A stretch of 64,000 nucleotides of DNA from Microbacterium sp. TNHR37B (GCF_001620065.1 NZ_LQGV01000003.1:372001-436000), one strand, 5' to 3'; counted from the stretch's first letter, positions 24,655 through 34,672 are shown. Made by a program: numbers and translations. Notes: generated from the letters alone by a model not told the origin.

Positions 24655-25512
24655 ATGGCCCGTCGCACCCGTGCCGTCAGCGTCGCCGCACCCCGTCGAC
24701 GGACCCAGACCGTGATCGCCTCGGTGATCCTCGCCGCGATCGGCGTCCTCTTCCTCGTTCCCCTCCTGTGGATCGGGTTCGCTTCCTTCAACGGCAATGC
24801 CACGGTGTCGATGACCCTCCCCGAGACCTGGACGCTGGACAACTACCGCCAGGTGATGACGTGGGAGCTCACCTGGCAGCCGCTGCTGAACTCCATCGCG
24901 ATCTCCGTCGGCACGGCGGTGATCACCGTCGTCGCCGGCGTCCTGGCCGCCTATCCGCTCTCCCGCTACCGCATGCGGTTCCAGCGGTCGTTCATGTACG
25001 CGATCCTGTTCGGCACGGGTCTTCCGATCACCGCGATGATGGTGCCCGTCTACGCGCTGTTCGTGAGCCTCAAACTGCTCGACTCGGTGTGGGGCGTCAT
25101 CCTCTTCATGGCCGCGACCTCGCTGCCGATGGCGATCTGGATGCTGAAGAACTTCATGGACTCGGTGCCGATCTCCCTCGAGGAGGCGGCTTGGGTCGAC
25201 GGCGCGAGCTCCATGACGGCGCTCCGGCGCGTGGTCCTCCCTCTCATGCGCCCGGGCCTCGGAGTCGTGTTCATCTTCGTGTTCACGATGGCGTGGGGGA
25301 ACTTCTTCGTCCCCTTCGTCCTCCTCTTCTCGGCCGACAAGTTCCCCGCGGCCGTATCGATCTTCAACTTCTTCGGTCAGTACGGATCGATCGCCTACGG
25401 GCAGCTCGCTGCCTACTCGGTCCTGTATGCGACCCCGATGGTCATCCTCTACGTCCTCGTCCAACGACTCTCCGGCGGCGCCTTCGCTCTGGCCGGTTCG
25501 GTCAAGGGCTGA
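24655..25512 (+). CDS. carbohydrate ABC importer permease (MalG/UgpE type)
   Basis: 285 residues, six helices, with the EAA loop 'SLEEAAWVDGASSMTALRRVVLPLMRPG' near residue 180 and 'FVSLKLLDSVWGVIL' before it. No ATPase gene accompanies this transporter; actinobacteria commonly use a shared MsiK-type ATPase for several sugar importers, so that is the likely energiser. The alpha-mannosidase gene follows after 52 nt. Confidence 0.92.
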   Translation: MARRTRAVSVAAPRRRTQTVIASVILAAIGVLFLVPLLWIGFASFNGNATVSMTLPETWTLDNYRQVMTWELTWQPLLNSIAISVGTAVITVVAGVLAAYPLSRYRMRFQRSFMYAILFGTGLPITAMMVPVYALFVSLKLLDSVWGVILFMAATSLPMAIWMLKNFMDSVPISLEEAAWVDGASSMTALRRVVLPLMRPGLGVVFIFVFTMAWGNFFVPFVLLFSADKFPAAVSIFNFFGQYGSIAYGQLAAYSVLYATPMVILYVLVQRLSGGAFALAGSVKG

Positions 25513-25564
25513 GCCGGCGACGTCTTCCCGACCCCTCATCGATCTCGAAAGGCCACACCTCACC

Positions 25565-28500
25565 ATGCATGACCGTTCCACGCTCGCCGAGCTCCGGGTC
25601 GACCGCTTCCTTCGCGAACGCCTGCAGGCTTCCCTCTACCGCGCCGCACAGCCACTCGAGCTCGCACGCTGGGAGGCACCGGGAGAACCCGTGGACTTCG
25701 CCGAGGCCGCCGGCGGCGACTACGAGCCCTTCGCCGCGGGCGACCTCTGGGGCCGCCCGTGGGGCACGACGTGGTTCCGCGTGCACGGACGGGTTCCCGA
25801 GGCGTGGCGGGACGCCGACGGGAGACTCCCCGAGGCCACCCGGGCGGAGCTGGTCGTCGATCTGGGCTTCACCACCGGGCAGCCGGGCTTCCAGTGCGAG
25901 GCCATGGTGTGGACGACCGACGGCAGACCGCTTCGCGGCATCGCTCCCCTCAACAATGCGGTCGTGGAGGCGGTGGCCGAAGACGGCACCGTGGACGTGT
26001 ACATCGAGGGGGCTTCGAACCCCGACGTCGGCAGCCTCTTCACGTTCGACCCGACCCCGGTGGGCGACCCGGCCACTGCGGGAACCGACCCGATCTACAC
26101 GCTCCGGCACGTCGATGTCCGCCTGCGCGACCTCGAGGTGACGGCGCTCCTGGCCGACACGCGCGCGCTGCGGGGCCTCGTCGGCCAGCTGGATGCCGGC
26201 TCGCCCCGCCGCGCGACGATCCTGCAGGCGCTCGAGCGCATGATCGACGCCGTCGACCCGCATGACGTCGCGGGTACGGCCGCCGCGGGACGGGCCGTGC
26301 TGGCCCCCGTCCTCGCCTCCCCTGCCGCGGCGAGCGCCCACACGCTGCACGCGGTCGGGCACGCCCACATCGACTCCGCCTGGCTGTGGCCCGTCCGCGA
26401 GACGGTGCGCAAGGTCGCCCGTACCTTCTCGAACGTCCTCTCGCTCATGGATGAGGACCCCGAGGTGGTCTTCGCCGCGTCCTCGGCGCAGCAGTACGCC
26501 TGGATGAAGGAGTACTACCCCGACCTGTTCGCGCGCATCCGCCGGCGCGTGGAGGAGGGACGCTTCGTCCCGGTGGGAAGCATGTGGGTGGAATCCGACA
26601 CCAACATGCCCGGGAGCGAGGCGATGGCGCGGCAGTTCGTCGCCGGCAAGGGGTTCTTCCTGCGTGAATTCGGCCTCGACACCCCGGAGGTGTGGCTCCC
26701 CGATTCGTTCGGGTACACCGGAGCCCTGCCGCAGATCGCGCGTGCGGCCGGCGCGCGGTGGTTCCTCACGCAGAAGACCTCGTGGAACGAGACGAACCGG
26801 ATGCCGCATCACACCTTCCAGTGGGAGGGGATCGACGGCACGCGCCTGTTCACCCATTTCCCCCCGGTCGATACCTACAACTCCGTGGTCTCGGCCGCGG
26901 AGCTCGCCCACGCGGAACGGAACTTCGCCGACAAGGGTCGCGCCTCGGTGTCGCTCCTCCCCTACGGCTACGGCGACGGTGGCGGTGGACCGACGCGGGA
27001 GATGGCCCACGCGATCGCTCGGACCGGCTCGCTGGAGGGGTCGCCGAAGGTGGTGCACAGCTCGCCGCGCCGCTTCTTCGAGACGGCCGAAGACGAGTAC
27101 CCCGATCCCGAGGTGTGGGTCGGCGAGCTGTATCTGGAGTTCCACCGCGGCACCTACACGAGCCAGCTGGCCACGAAGCAGGGCAACCGGCGCAGCGAGC
27201 ACCTCCTGCGCGAGGCCGAGCTGTGGGCCGCGACCGCGACGGTGCGCGCCGGGGCCGACTACCCGGCGGAGCGGCTCTCCCGCGCGTGGGAGACGGTGCT
27301 GTTGCAGCAGTTCCACGACATCCTCCCCGGCTCCTCGATCGCGTGGGTCTACCACGACGCCGAGCGCAACTACGCCGCGGTCGCCCGCGAGCTGGAGGAC
27401 ATCATCGGGGCGAGCCTGCGGGCCCTCGCCGGCGAGGGCGACCGCGTCGTGCGGGCCAACGCCGCGCCCCACGGCCGCGACGGCATCCGCGCGCTGGGTG
27501 CCACCGCCTCCGCCGCGCCCGAGCGCGTCGCGCCACAGGCGGAAGGAGACGGCTGGGTACTCGACAACGGGGTCGTCCGCGTCACGGTGGACGGCCGAGG
27601 CCTCATCGTGTCGGCCGTCGACCTCACGACGGGACGAGACGCCGTCCCCCCGGGCGCCGCGGCCGGCCTGCTGCAGCTGCACCGGGACACCCCGACGCAG
27701 TGGGACGCATGGGACGTCGACGTGCACTACCGCGAGACGGTGACCGACCTCACGGAGGTCCACGACCTTCGGGTCGACGGCGACGAGATCGTCGTCGCGC
27801 GCCGCTTCGGATCGTCTCGCGTCACACAACGGATCTCGCTGGATGCCGGCTCCCGCACGGTGTCGCTGTCGTTCGATCTCGACTGGCAGGAGACGCAGAA
27901 GCTCCTCAAGCTCGCCTTCCCCGTCGATGTGCACACGGGCATCGCGACCAGCGAGATCCAGTTCGGGCACATCGATCGGGCGACGCACACCAACACCTCG
28001 TGGGATGCCGCCCGCTTCGAGACCGTCGCGCATCGCTGGATCCGCGTGGCGGAGCCCGACTTCGGCGTGGCGGTGGTCAACGATTCGACGTACGGCCACG
28101 ATGTGACCCGCGCGCCCCGCGGCGAAGGCGGCGGGACGATCAGCCTCGTGCGGCTCTCGCTCATCCGTTCGGCGCTGTTCCCCGATCCGACACAGGACCG
28201 CGGTGAGCACCGCCTGCGCGTGGGCCTCGTCGTCGGCGCGGACGTCGCCGACGCGGTCACGGAGGGCTACCGCATCAACCTTCCGGTGCGGACGATCGAC
28301 GCGGCCGCGACCGAGATCGATCCGCTCCTGACGGTGAGCGATCCCGGGGTCGTCGTGGAGGCGGTCAAGCTTGCCGAGGACGGGAGCGGCGACGTGATCG
28401 TGCGGCTCTACGAAGCGCTCGGCGTGCGCACGACCGCGGAGCTGACGGCGTCGTTCGCGGCGACCGGGGTGGTCGAGACCGACCTGCTCGAACGCGAGAT

Positions 28501-28603
28501 CCCCGCCGCCGCACTGACGTCATCGGCGTCCGGCGACAGCGGCCTCTCGGCGACGCTCTCGCTGCGCCCGTTCCAGATCGCGACCCTCCGCTTCACCCGC
28601 TGA
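25565..28603 (+). CDS. alpha-mannosidase, glycoside hydrolase family 38
   Basis: 1012 residues. The GH38 domain begins near residue 260 with 'VGHAHIDSAWLWPVRETVRK', giving the zinc-ligand His and Asp. The catalytic nucleophile is Asp in 'WLPDSFGYTGALPQI' (about residue 380), and 'FHDILPGSS' (about 580) holds another zinc-site His/Asp. An N-terminal beta domain and the long C-terminal beta-sandwich domains are those of bacterial cytosolic GH38 enzymes. No signal peptide: it hydrolyses imported mannosides inside the cell. AAAGG 12 nt upstream supports ATG 25565. It ends the ROK-controlled operon. Confidence 0.95.
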   Translation: MHDRSTLAELRVDRFLRERLQASLYRAAQPLELARWEAPGEPVDFAEAAGGDYEPFAAGDLWGRPWGTTWFRVHGRVPEAWRDADGRLPEATRAELVVDLGFTTGQPGFQCEAMVWTTDGRPLRGIAPLNNAVVEAVAEDGTVDVYIEGASNPDVGSLFTFDPTPVGDPATAGTDPIYTLRHVDVRLRDLEVTALLADTRALRGLVGQLDAGSPRRATILQALERMIDAVDPHDVAGTAAAGRAVLAPVLASPAAASAHTLHAVGHAHIDSAWLWPVRETVRKVARTFSNVLSLMDEDPEVVFAASSAQQYAWMKEYYPDLFARIRRRVEEGRFVPVGSMWVESDTNMPGSEAMARQFVAGKGFFLREFGLDTPEVWLPDSFGYTGALPQIARAAGARWFLTQKTSWNETNRMPHHTFQWEGIDGTRLFTHFPPVDTYNSVVSAAELAHAERNFADKGRASVSLLPYGYGDGGGGPTREMAHAIARTGSLEGSPKVVHSSPRRFFETAEDEYPDPEVWVGELYLEFHRGTYTSQLATKQGNRRSEHLLREAELWAATATVRAGADYPAERLSRAWETVLLQQFHDILPGSSIAWVYHDAERNYAAVARELEDIIGASLRALAGEGDRVVRANAAPHGRDGIRALGATASAAPERVAPQAEGDGWVLDNGVVRVTVDGRGLIVSAVDLTTGRDAVPPGAAAGLLQLHRDTPTQWDAWDVDVHYRETVTDLTEVHDLRVDGDEIVVARRFGSSRVTQRISLDAGSRTVSLSFDLDWQETQKLLKLAFPVDVHTGIATSEIQFGHIDRATHTNTSWDAARFETVAHRWIRVAEPDFGVAVVNDSTYGHDVTRAPRGEGGGTISLVRLSLIRSALFPDPTQDRGEHRLRVGLVVGADVADAVTEGYRINLPVRTIDAAATEIDPLLTVSDPGVVVEAVKLAEDGSGDVIVRLYEALGVRTTAELTASFAATGVVETDLLEREIPAAALTSSASGDSGLSATLSLRPFQIATLRFTR

Positions 28604-28665
28604 GCCTCGCCGCCCGTCCTCTCGCACAACACGCCGGGGCGCACTCCCGCCGGTCGGGAGGCGAA

Positions 28666-28762
28666 GCGATTCGCCCCCGGGGAGCAATCGGGGCAGGGGT
28701 CCCCCGCTCTTGCTCCCCGGGGGCGAATCGCGTAGCCGGTCGCCCGAATCACGTAGCCGGTC
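28666..28762. repeat. 22-bp perfect inverted repeat plus an 18-bp direct repeat, intergenic
   Basis: Between the convergent alpha-mannosidase and guaA genes, 28666-28687 and 28710-28731 are perfectly complementary 22-bp arms around a 22-nt loop. The right arm runs into an 18-nt unit (28724-28741) repeated at 28745-28762 with one change (core CGTAGCCGGTC). The hairpin can end transcription from both sides, but the exact length and the adjoining repeat suggest a REP/BIME-like element. Confidence 0.7.
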
Positions 28763-28789
28763 TCCCCGAGGGGGACGACCGCCGGCGGC

Positions 28790-30373
28790 TCACTCCCACT
28801 CGATGGTCCCCGGCGGCTTGGACGTGACGTCGAGCACCACCCGGTTGACCTCGCGCACCTCGTTGGTGATGCGGTTGCTGATCTTCGAGAGCACGTCGTA
28901 GGGAAGTCGGGTCCAGTCCGCCGTCATCGCGTCCTCGCTCGAGACCGGACGCAGCACGATCGGGTGTCCATACGTGCGACCGTCACCCTGCACCCCCACG
29001 GAGCGCACATCGGCGAGGAGCACGACGGGGCACTGCCAGATCTCGCCGTCCAGGCCCGCCTTGGTCAGCTCCTCGCGGGCGATGGCGTCGGCGTCACGCA
29101 GGATCTCGAGACGATCAGCGGTGACCTCACCCACGATCCGGATGCCGAGGCCGGGCCCCGGAAAGGGCTGCCGACCGACGATCGCCTCGGGCAATCCCAG
29201 CTCTCGGCCGATCGCCCGCACCTCGTCCTTGAAGAGGGTGCGCAGCGGTTCGACGAGCTCGAACTGCAGGTCTTCCGGAAGCCCTCCCACGTTGTGGTGG
29301 CTCTTGATGTTCGCCGTCCCCGTCCCGCCGCCCGATTCGACGACGTCGGGGTACAGCGTTCCCTGCACCAGGAATCGGATCGGGTCGCCTTCGGCGGCCG
29401 CTTCGGCGATGAGGTCGGCCTGCACCTTCTCGAAGGCGCGGATGAACTCGCGCCCGATGATCTTGCGCTTCTGCTCGGGGTCGCTGACGCCGGCGAGGGC
29501 GTTCAGGAACGTCTCTCGGGCGTCGACGGTGATCAGGCGCACTCCGGTGGAGGCGACGTAGTCGTTCTCGACCTGTTCCCGTTCCCCCTTGCGCAGGAGG
29601 CCGTGGTCGATGAAGACGGCCACGAGCTGGTCGCCGACGGCCTCGTGCACGAGCGCCGTCGACACAGCGGAGTCGACACCGCCCGACAGGGCCGACAGGA
29701 CGCGTCCGGTGCCGACCTGCGCGCGGATCTTCTCGATCTGCTCGGCGATCACGTTTCCGCTGTTCCAGTCCGACGGCAGCCCCGCGGCCTTGTGCAGGAA
29801 GTTGACGATCACCTCCTGCCCGTGGTCGGAGTGCTTGACCTCGGGGTGCCACTGCACGCCGTAGAAGCACTTCTCGTCGCTGCCGAAGGCGGCCACGGGG
29901 GTCGCCGCGGTGGAGGCGAGCACCTCGAAGCCGTCGGGAGCCTGAGCCACCTGGTCACCGTGGCTCATCCACACGTTCTGCTCGGACGGCTGGCCGCCGA
30001 GGAGGACGCCGCCATCGTTCGCGACGACCGCGTCGGTCGCACCGTACTCCCGCAGCCCCGTGTTGGCCACGACGCCGCCGAGCTGCTGAGCCATCACCTG
30101 GAAGCCGTAGCAGATGCCGAGCGTCGGGACACCGAGTTCGAGCACGCCGGGGTCGAGCGAGGGCGCTCCGGGCTCGTACACCGACGACGGTCCTCCCGAG
30201 AGGATGATCCCCACCGGGTTCTTCGCCGCGATCTCGGTAGCGGTCGCGGTGTGCGGCACGATCTCGCTGTACACCCCCGCCTCGCGCACCCGGCGGGCGA
30301 TGAGCTGGGCGTACTGGGCGCCGAAGTCGACGACGAGGACGGGCCGCTGGGCGGTTTCGGTCTGGGTGGTCAC
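28790..30373 (-). CDS. guaA: GMP synthase (glutamine-hydrolysing)
   Basis: 527 residues. The glutamine amidotransferase domain has nucleophile Cys in 'GICYGFQ' (about residue 93) and its partner His-Glu in 'QWHPEV'. The ATP pyrophosphatase domain has '[12 protein letters not shown]' (PP-loop, about 235). The C-terminal dimerisation domain ends '[10 protein letters not shown]', the typical GuaA terminus. It converts XMP to GMP. The GTG start overlaps the DUF3817 stop by 4 nt. With guaB3 and guaB nearby on the same strand it forms a purine nucleotide neighbourhood, though not one operon. Confidence 0.98.
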   Translation of the reverse strand: MTTQTETAQRPVLVVDFGAQYAQLIARRVREAGVYSEIVPHTATATEIAAKNPVGIILSGGPSSVYEPGAPSLDPGVLELGVPTLGICYGFQVMAQQLGGVVANTGLREYGATDAVVANDGGVLLGGQPSEQNVWMSHGDQVAQAPDGFEVLASTAATPVAAFGSDEKCFYGVQWHPEVKHSDHGQEVIVNFLHKAAGLPSDWNSGNVIAEQIEKIRAQVGTGRVLSALSGGVDSAVSTALVHEAVGDQLVAVFIDHGLLRKGEREQVENDYVASTGVRLITVDARETFLNALAGVSDPEQKRKIIGREFIRAFEKVQADLIAEAAAEGDPIRFLVQGTLYPDVVESGGGTGTANIKSHHNVGGLPEDLQFELVEPLRTLFKDEVRAIGRELGLPEAIVGRQPFPGPGLGIRIVGEVTADRLEILRDADAIAREELTKAGLDGEIWQCPVVLLADVRSVGVQGDGRTYGHPIVLRPVSSEDAMTADWTRLPYDVLSKISNRITNEVREVNRVVLDVTSKPPGTIEWE

Positions 30374-30894
30374 CGGGGGCCTTCCGACGCGGGAACGGAG
30401 GAGACGGCCGCCGCTTCGGCTTCGCGGCGCGCGAGATACCCACGCACCTCCCGCGCGACGCGCGTCTCCATGATGAACGAGAGCAGGGGCACGATCCCGC
30501 CGAGCGCGAGCAGCACGAACCGCAGGAAGGGCCAGCGCATGAGGCTCCAGATGCGGAAGCAGGCGAAGAGGTACACGACGTAGAACCAGCCGTGCGCGAT
30601 GAGGATGAACAGGGAGATGTTGAATCCGTCGCCGGCCGAGGTCATCTCGCAGCCGTTGCCCCCGGGGATGAACAGGGAGAACCACTCGCACCCCGGGCCG
30701 GCGATGACGGGGGCGAACCAGAGCAGGCCTCCCGAGCCGCCCGCGAACAGCTCCACGTGCAGCGGTGTGTACTTGAGCACCATCTCCGTCACGAGCAGGA
30801 GCAGGCCGACACCGGTGATGATGGAGGCGATCTGGTAGAACCTCAACGCCCCGCGGATCGCCGGGAACGCGGCGAGTTTCGGCTGTACGGGCAT
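30370..30894 (-). CDS. DUF3817 membrane protein
   Basis: 174 residues. Three to four helices in the DUF3817 arrangement: '[25 protein letters not shown]', a periplasmic loop with two Cys (GCEW..GCEM), then '[22 protein letters not shown]'. Function unknown; the family often accompanies guaA in actinobacteria, and here the two overlap by 4 nt. ATG 30894 is 7 nt after a TAGAGT -10 box (leaderless). Confidence 0.85.
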   Translation of the reverse strand: MPVQPKLAAFPAIRGALRFYQIASIITGVGLLLLVTEMVLKYTPLHVELFAGGSGGLLWFAPVIAGPGCEWFSLFIPGGNGCEMTSAGDGFNISLFILIAHGWFYVVYLFACFRIWSLMRWPFLRFVLLALGGIVPLLSFIMETRVAREVRGYLARREAEAAAVSSVPASEGPR

Positions 30895-30901
30895 GCCCTC
30901 C

Positions 30902-30907
30902 ACTCTA
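30902..30907 (-). promoter_or_regulatory. -10 box TAGAGT, leaderless start
   Basis: It ends 7 nt before the ATG at 30894. Its first three bases are the TAG stop codon of the SURF1 gene, so the DUF3817-guaA unit has its own promoter inside the cluster. Confidence 0.5.
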
Positions 30908-31810
30908 GTCGGCGGCAGGTGCTGCCCCGGCCGCGGCCACGTGCCCTTCGGCCGCGCGGGCATCCTCGAGCGCCTCGACCTCCTTCTCCCACGCGTCGCG
31001 GGCCAGGCGGTACCACATGTAGAAGGCGAAGCCTGCGAACACCGCCCATTCGACGGCGTAGAAGATGTTCAACCAGTTGACGTTCGACAGCTCCGTGGGT
31101 GCCGGCGAGTCGATCGCGACGAGTCCCGGGGGCGGGTCGATGGGACCGAGCGCATCGATGTCGGCCACGAGGTAGGGGCGGTAGACGTCGAGCCCGTCGA
31201 TGGGATGCCACTGCCCGAGCAGCGCCGCGGGGGACATCGTGGTCATCTCGGTGATCGGGGCTCCCGGGGCGGGCACCCGCGGGCCCTCGTCGGAGATGAG
31301 CCGGCCGGTGAGAGTGAACGGTGCCGCGTCGATCGTCGCCAGCTCCTGCGCGATCGATCGCGCGGCGGCGTCGGCCTCGGCGCGCGTCGCGGTCCACCCG
31401 AGGGCGACGGCGAGCGCCGTGGGCTGCGCGGTGCCGTCGACGAGGAACGGCGCCGTCACCCAGTACCCTTCGACGCCGTCGTTGAACCGCGACGAGACGA
31501 CCAGCAGGTCCGACTCGCTCCAGACCCCGGTGACCTCCACGCGTTGACCGACGAGCGGCTCGGGAAGATAGGCGCCCGGTTCGACCACGTCCTCGAGGGG
31601 CTGCGCCTTCTCGGTCGCGCCCGGCGGAGGCGGGGCGGTGTCGATCGCGCGTTCCAGCTGCCACTGCCCGAGCCAGGCGAAGATCCCCGCCACCGCCAGG
31701 GCGAACACGAGCATGCCGATCCACCACGGGCGCAGCATCACTTCCCGCAGCGTGGGCGGAAAGACCTCGGGGAGGTCGGGGGCGAGCGCGGAGGAAGCGG
31801 AAGAGGCCAT
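30905..31810 (-). CDS. SURF1 family cytochrome oxidase biogenesis protein
   Basis: 301 residues. Two membrane helices, one near residue 32 ('WWIGMLVFALAVAGIFAWLGQWQLERA', the conserved LGxWQxxR start) and one near 250, flank an extracytoplasmic domain, the SURF1 topology. SURF1 proteins help insert haem a into cytochrome c oxidase. The start overlaps the GuaB3 stop by 1 nt. The C-terminal tail is Ala-rich and acidic. Confidence 0.9.
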   Translation of the reverse strand: MASSASSALAPDLPEVFPPTLREVMLRPWWIGMLVFALAVAGIFAWLGQWQLERAIDTAPPPPGATEKAQPLEDVVEPGAYLPEPLVGQRVEVTGVWSESDLLVVSSRFNDGVEGYWVTAPFLVDGTAQPTALAVALGWTATRAEADAAARSIAQELATIDAAPFTLTGRLISDEGPRVPAPGAPITEMTTMSPAALLGQWHPIDGLDVYRPYLVADIDALGPIDPPPGLVAIDSPAPTELSNVNWLNIFYAVEWAVFAGFAFYMWYRLARDAWEKEVEALEDARAAEGHVAAAGAAPAAD

Positions 31811-32934
31811 CAGTGCGAGGAGTACGGCGCGACGACCACCTCGACGCGCTGGAACTCCTTGAGGTCGGAGTACCCCGTCGTCGCCATGGACTTGCGGAGG
31901 GCGCCGATGAGGTTGGCGGTGCCGTCGGCGACGGGAGCGGGGCCGTAGAGGATCTCCTCGAGGGGGGCCACCTGGCCCACTTCCACGCGGCGGCCACGCG
32001 GGAGCTTGGGGTGGTGAGCCTCGGGACCCCAGTGGAAGCCGCGGCCGGGCGCATCGATCGCGCGCGCGAGCGCGACGCCGAGCATCACCGCGTCGGCGCC
32101 CATCGCGAGCGCCTTGACGATGTCGCCCGAGGTGCCGACACCGCCATCGGCGATGACATGGACGTAGCGTCCGCCCGACTCGTCGAGGTAATCCCGTCGC
32201 GCCCCGGCGACATCGGCGACCGCGGTCGCCAGCGGCGCGTGGACCCCCAGCGTGGCGCGAGTGGTCGAGGCGGCGCCCCCGCCGAAGCCGACGAGGACTC
32301 CCGCCGCGCCCGTGCGCATCAGGTGGAGGGCAGCGGTGTACGTGGAGGCCCCGCCGACGATCACAGGCACGTCGAGGTCGTAGATGAACTTCTTGAGGTT
32401 GAGCGGCGCGGTGTCACTGGACACGTGCTCGGCCGAGACGGTGGTGCCGCGGATGACGAACAGATCGACGCCGGCCGCGACGACGGTCTCGTACAGCTCC
32501 TGTGTGCGCTGCGGAGTGAGCGCCCCCGCGACGGTCACTCCGCCGTCGCGGATCTCCGCGAGCCGGTCGCGGACGAGCTCGGGCTTGACGGGCGCCGCAT
32601 AGATCTCCTGCATGCGTCGTGTCGCGATTTCGGCGGGAAGCGACGCGATCTCCGCCAGGAGCGGCTCCGGGTCGTCGTATCGCGTCCACAGCCCCTCGAG
32701 GTCGAGCACACCGAGGCCGCCGAGCCGCCCCAGCATGATCGCCGTCTGCGGGCTCATGACCGAGTCCATCGGCGCCCCCAGAACGGGGATCTCGAACCCG
32801 AACGCGTCGATCGACCAAGACGTCGAGACGTCTTCGGGATTGCGGGTGCGACGAGAAGGCACCACGGCGATGTCGTCGAACGCGTACGCGCGGCGGGCGC
32901 GCTTGGCGCGGCCGATCTCGATCTCCATGCTCAC
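31810..32934 (-). CDS. guaB3: GuaB3 family IMP dehydrogenase-like protein
   Basis: 374 residues, lacking the CBS pair of the full-length enzyme. 'MEIEIGRAKRARRAYAFDDIAVVPS' is the GuaB3 N-terminus; 'ADGGVGTSGDIVKALAMGADAVMLG' is the phosphate-binding site. In place of the catalytic Cys loop (GSICTTR in the GuaB of this window) it has GAASTTR, so Ser replaces the nucleophile and IMP oxidation is not expected by the standard route. GTG 32934 lies 6 nt after a TAGGCT -10 box (leaderless); ATG 32928 is the alternative start. Confidence 0.93.
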   Translation of the reverse strand: MSMEIEIGRAKRARRAYAFDDIAVVPSRRTRNPEDVSTSWSIDAFGFEIPVLGAPMDSVMSPQTAIMLGRLGGLGVLDLEGLWTRYDDPEPLLAEIASLPAEIATRRMQEIYAAPVKPELVRDRLAEIRDGGVTVAGALTPQRTQELYETVVAAGVDLFVIRGTTVSAEHVSSDTAPLNLKKFIYDLDVPVIVGGASTYTAALHLMRTGAAGVLVGFGGGAASTTRATLGVHAPLATAVADVAGARRDYLDESGGRYVHVIADGGVGTSGDIVKALAMGADAVMLGVALARAIDAPGRGFHWGPEAHHPKLPRGRRVEVGQVAPLEEILYGPAPVADGTANLIGALRKSMATTGYSDLKEFQRVEVVVAPYSSH

Positions 32935-32940
32935 GCCCCC

Positions 32941-32946
32941 AGCCTA
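32941..32946 (-). promoter_or_regulatory. -10 box TAGGCT, leaderless start
   Basis: It ends 6 nt before GTG 32934 and supports that codon over ATG 32928. Confidence 0.5.
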
Positions 32947-32983
32947 CCCGTCGTCGTCGCGGGAGCCGCGGGCGGAGGACGCC

Positions 32984-34672
32984 TCATCGCGCACGTGCGA
33001 CGCGTCTCTCGTCCCAGACCGGCTCCGACGCCTCGTACACCAGGCCGTCCGATCCGAACACGAGGAAGCGGTCGAACGATCGCGCGAACCAGCGGTCGTG
33101 CGTCACCGCGAGGACGGTGCCCTCGAACGACCCGAGCGCGGACTCCAGCGCTTCCGCCGAGACGAGGTCGAGGTTGTCGGTCGGCTCGTCGAGGAGCAGG
33201 AGGGTGGCCCCCGACAGCTCCAGCAGCAGGATCTGGAACCGCGCCTGCTGTCCGCCGGACAGACTCTCGAAGACCTGCTCGGCCTGCCGCACGAGTCCGT
33301 AACGGTCCAGGGCCGAGCTCGCGGCCTCGCGGGCGAGCCCGGCCCGCGCGTCGTCGCCGCGGTGCAGGATCTGAAGCAGCGTCCGCCCGGTGTAGTCGGG
33401 GTGTTCGTGGGTCTGCGCGAACCATCCCGGCGTGACCCGCGCGCCCAGGACCGCCCGCCCGCTGTGCGCGACCGGGTCCAGCCGAGCCCCGATCTGGGTG
33501 ACGTGCCCGAGCGTCGGATCGGGATCGGTGCCGCCTGTGGCGAGCAGCCGGAGGAAGTGCGACTTGCCCGAGCCGTTGGAGCCCAGGACGGCCACCCGGT
33601 CGCCGAACCACACCTCCAGGTCGAAGGGCCGCATGAGACCCGTGAGCTCGAGCCGCTCCGCGACGACGGCGCGCTTGCCCGTGCGCGCTCCGCGCAGACG
33701 CAGCCGCAGGTTCTGCTCGGGCGGACGCTCCTCGGGAGGGCCGGCCTGCTCGAAGCGTCGCAGCCGCGTCTGGGCGGCGCGATATCGCGAGGCGAAGTCG
33801 TCGCTCGCCGCGGCCTTCACCCGCATCTCGGCGACGAGTCGCTGCAGCTTCGCATGCTCCTCGTCCCATCGCCGGCGCAGTTCCTCCAAGCGCTCCATCC
33901 GATGCGTGCGCGCCTCGTGATAGGTCGCGAAGCCGCCACCGTGGATCCACGCCGTGCTGCCGGACGCCGTGACCTCGAGAGTCACGATGCGGTCGGCGGC
34001 TCGAGCGAGCAGCTCACGGTCGTGCGAGACCAGCAGCACCGTCTTGGACGACTCTCGGAGCCGGTCCTCCAGCCACCGCTTGCCCGGCACGTCCAGATAG
34101 TTGTCGGGCTCGTCCAGGAGCAGCACTTCGTCGGGTCCACGCAGGAGCGCCTCGAGCGCCAGCCGCTTCTGCTCCCCGCCCGAGAGCGTGGCGAGATCCC
34201 GAAAGCGGGCACGCTCATAGGGGATGCCGAGTGCCGCCGTCGTGCAGGTGTCCCACACCGTCTCGTGCTCGTACCCGCCGGCCTCGGCGTAGTCGGCGAG
34301 CGCTTGCGCGTACGCCAACTGCGTCGAGGTGTCGTCGTGCTCGATGATGGCGTTCTCCGCGGCCTCCAGCGCGCGAGCCGCATGGGCGATACGGGCGGGC
34401 GCGACGGCGACGAGAAGATCGTGGACCGTCTCCCCCTCCGCGCCGTGGCCGATGAACTGGTCCATGACGCCGAGTCCCCCGGTCACCACGATCGCTCCCT
34501 CGGGCGGGGTCAACTCCCCCCGGATCAGACGCAGCAGCGTGGACTTCCCGGCCCCGTTGGGCCCGATGAGGGCGGTCGTGGTGCCGGAGCCCACGCGGAA
34601 GGTCACGGCATCCAGAAGCGGGTGTCCGTCCGGGAGGACGTACGACACCGCCGATACGTCGATGTGGCCCAC
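32984..34672 (-). CDS. ABC-F type ATPase (ribosome-associated), soluble
   Basis: 562 residues with two nucleotide-binding domains and no membrane helices. Domain 1: Walker A GPNGAGKS, signature LSGGEQKR, 'LLLDEPDNYLDV'. Domain 2: Walker A GSNGSGKS, signature LSGGQQAR, 'LLLDEPTDNLDL'. The linker near residues 245-300 is charged, consistent with the ABC-F tRNA-contacting arm. ABC-F proteins act on ribosomes, in stalling relief or antibiotic protection. The GTG start has a weak SD; a TAGACT box (34720-34715) lies about 40 nt upstream. Confidence 0.88.
   Translation of the reverse strand: MGHIDVSAVSYVLPDGHPLLDAVTFRVGSGTTTALIGPNGAGKSTLLRLIRGELTPPEGAIVVTGGLGVMDQFIGHGAEGETVHDLLVAVAPARIAHAARALEAAENAIIEHDDTSTQLAYAQALADYAEAGGYEHETVWDTCTTAALGIPYERARFRDLATLSGGEQKRLALEALLRGPDEVLLLDEPDNYLDVPGKRWLEDRLRESSKTVLLVSHDRELLARAADRIVTLEVTASGSTAWIHGGGFATYHEARTHRMERLEELRRRWDEEHAKLQRLVAEMRVKAAASDDFASRYRAAQTRLRRFEQAGPPEERPPEQNLRLRLRGARTGKRAVVAERLELTGLMRPFDLEVWFGDRVAVLGSNGSGKSHFLRLLATGGTDPDPTLGHVTQIGARLDPVAHSGRAVLGARVTPGWFAQTHEHPDYTGRTLLQILHRGDDARAGLAREAASSALDRYGLVRQAEQVFESLSGGQQARFQILLLELSGATLLLLDEPTDNLDLVSAEALESALGSFEGTVLAVTHDRWFARSFDRFLVFGSDGLVYEASEPVWDERRVARAR

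Noticed and set aside
28964..30583. 539-codon plus-strand frame
   Set aside because: Antisense to guaA, whose active-site motifs are complete.
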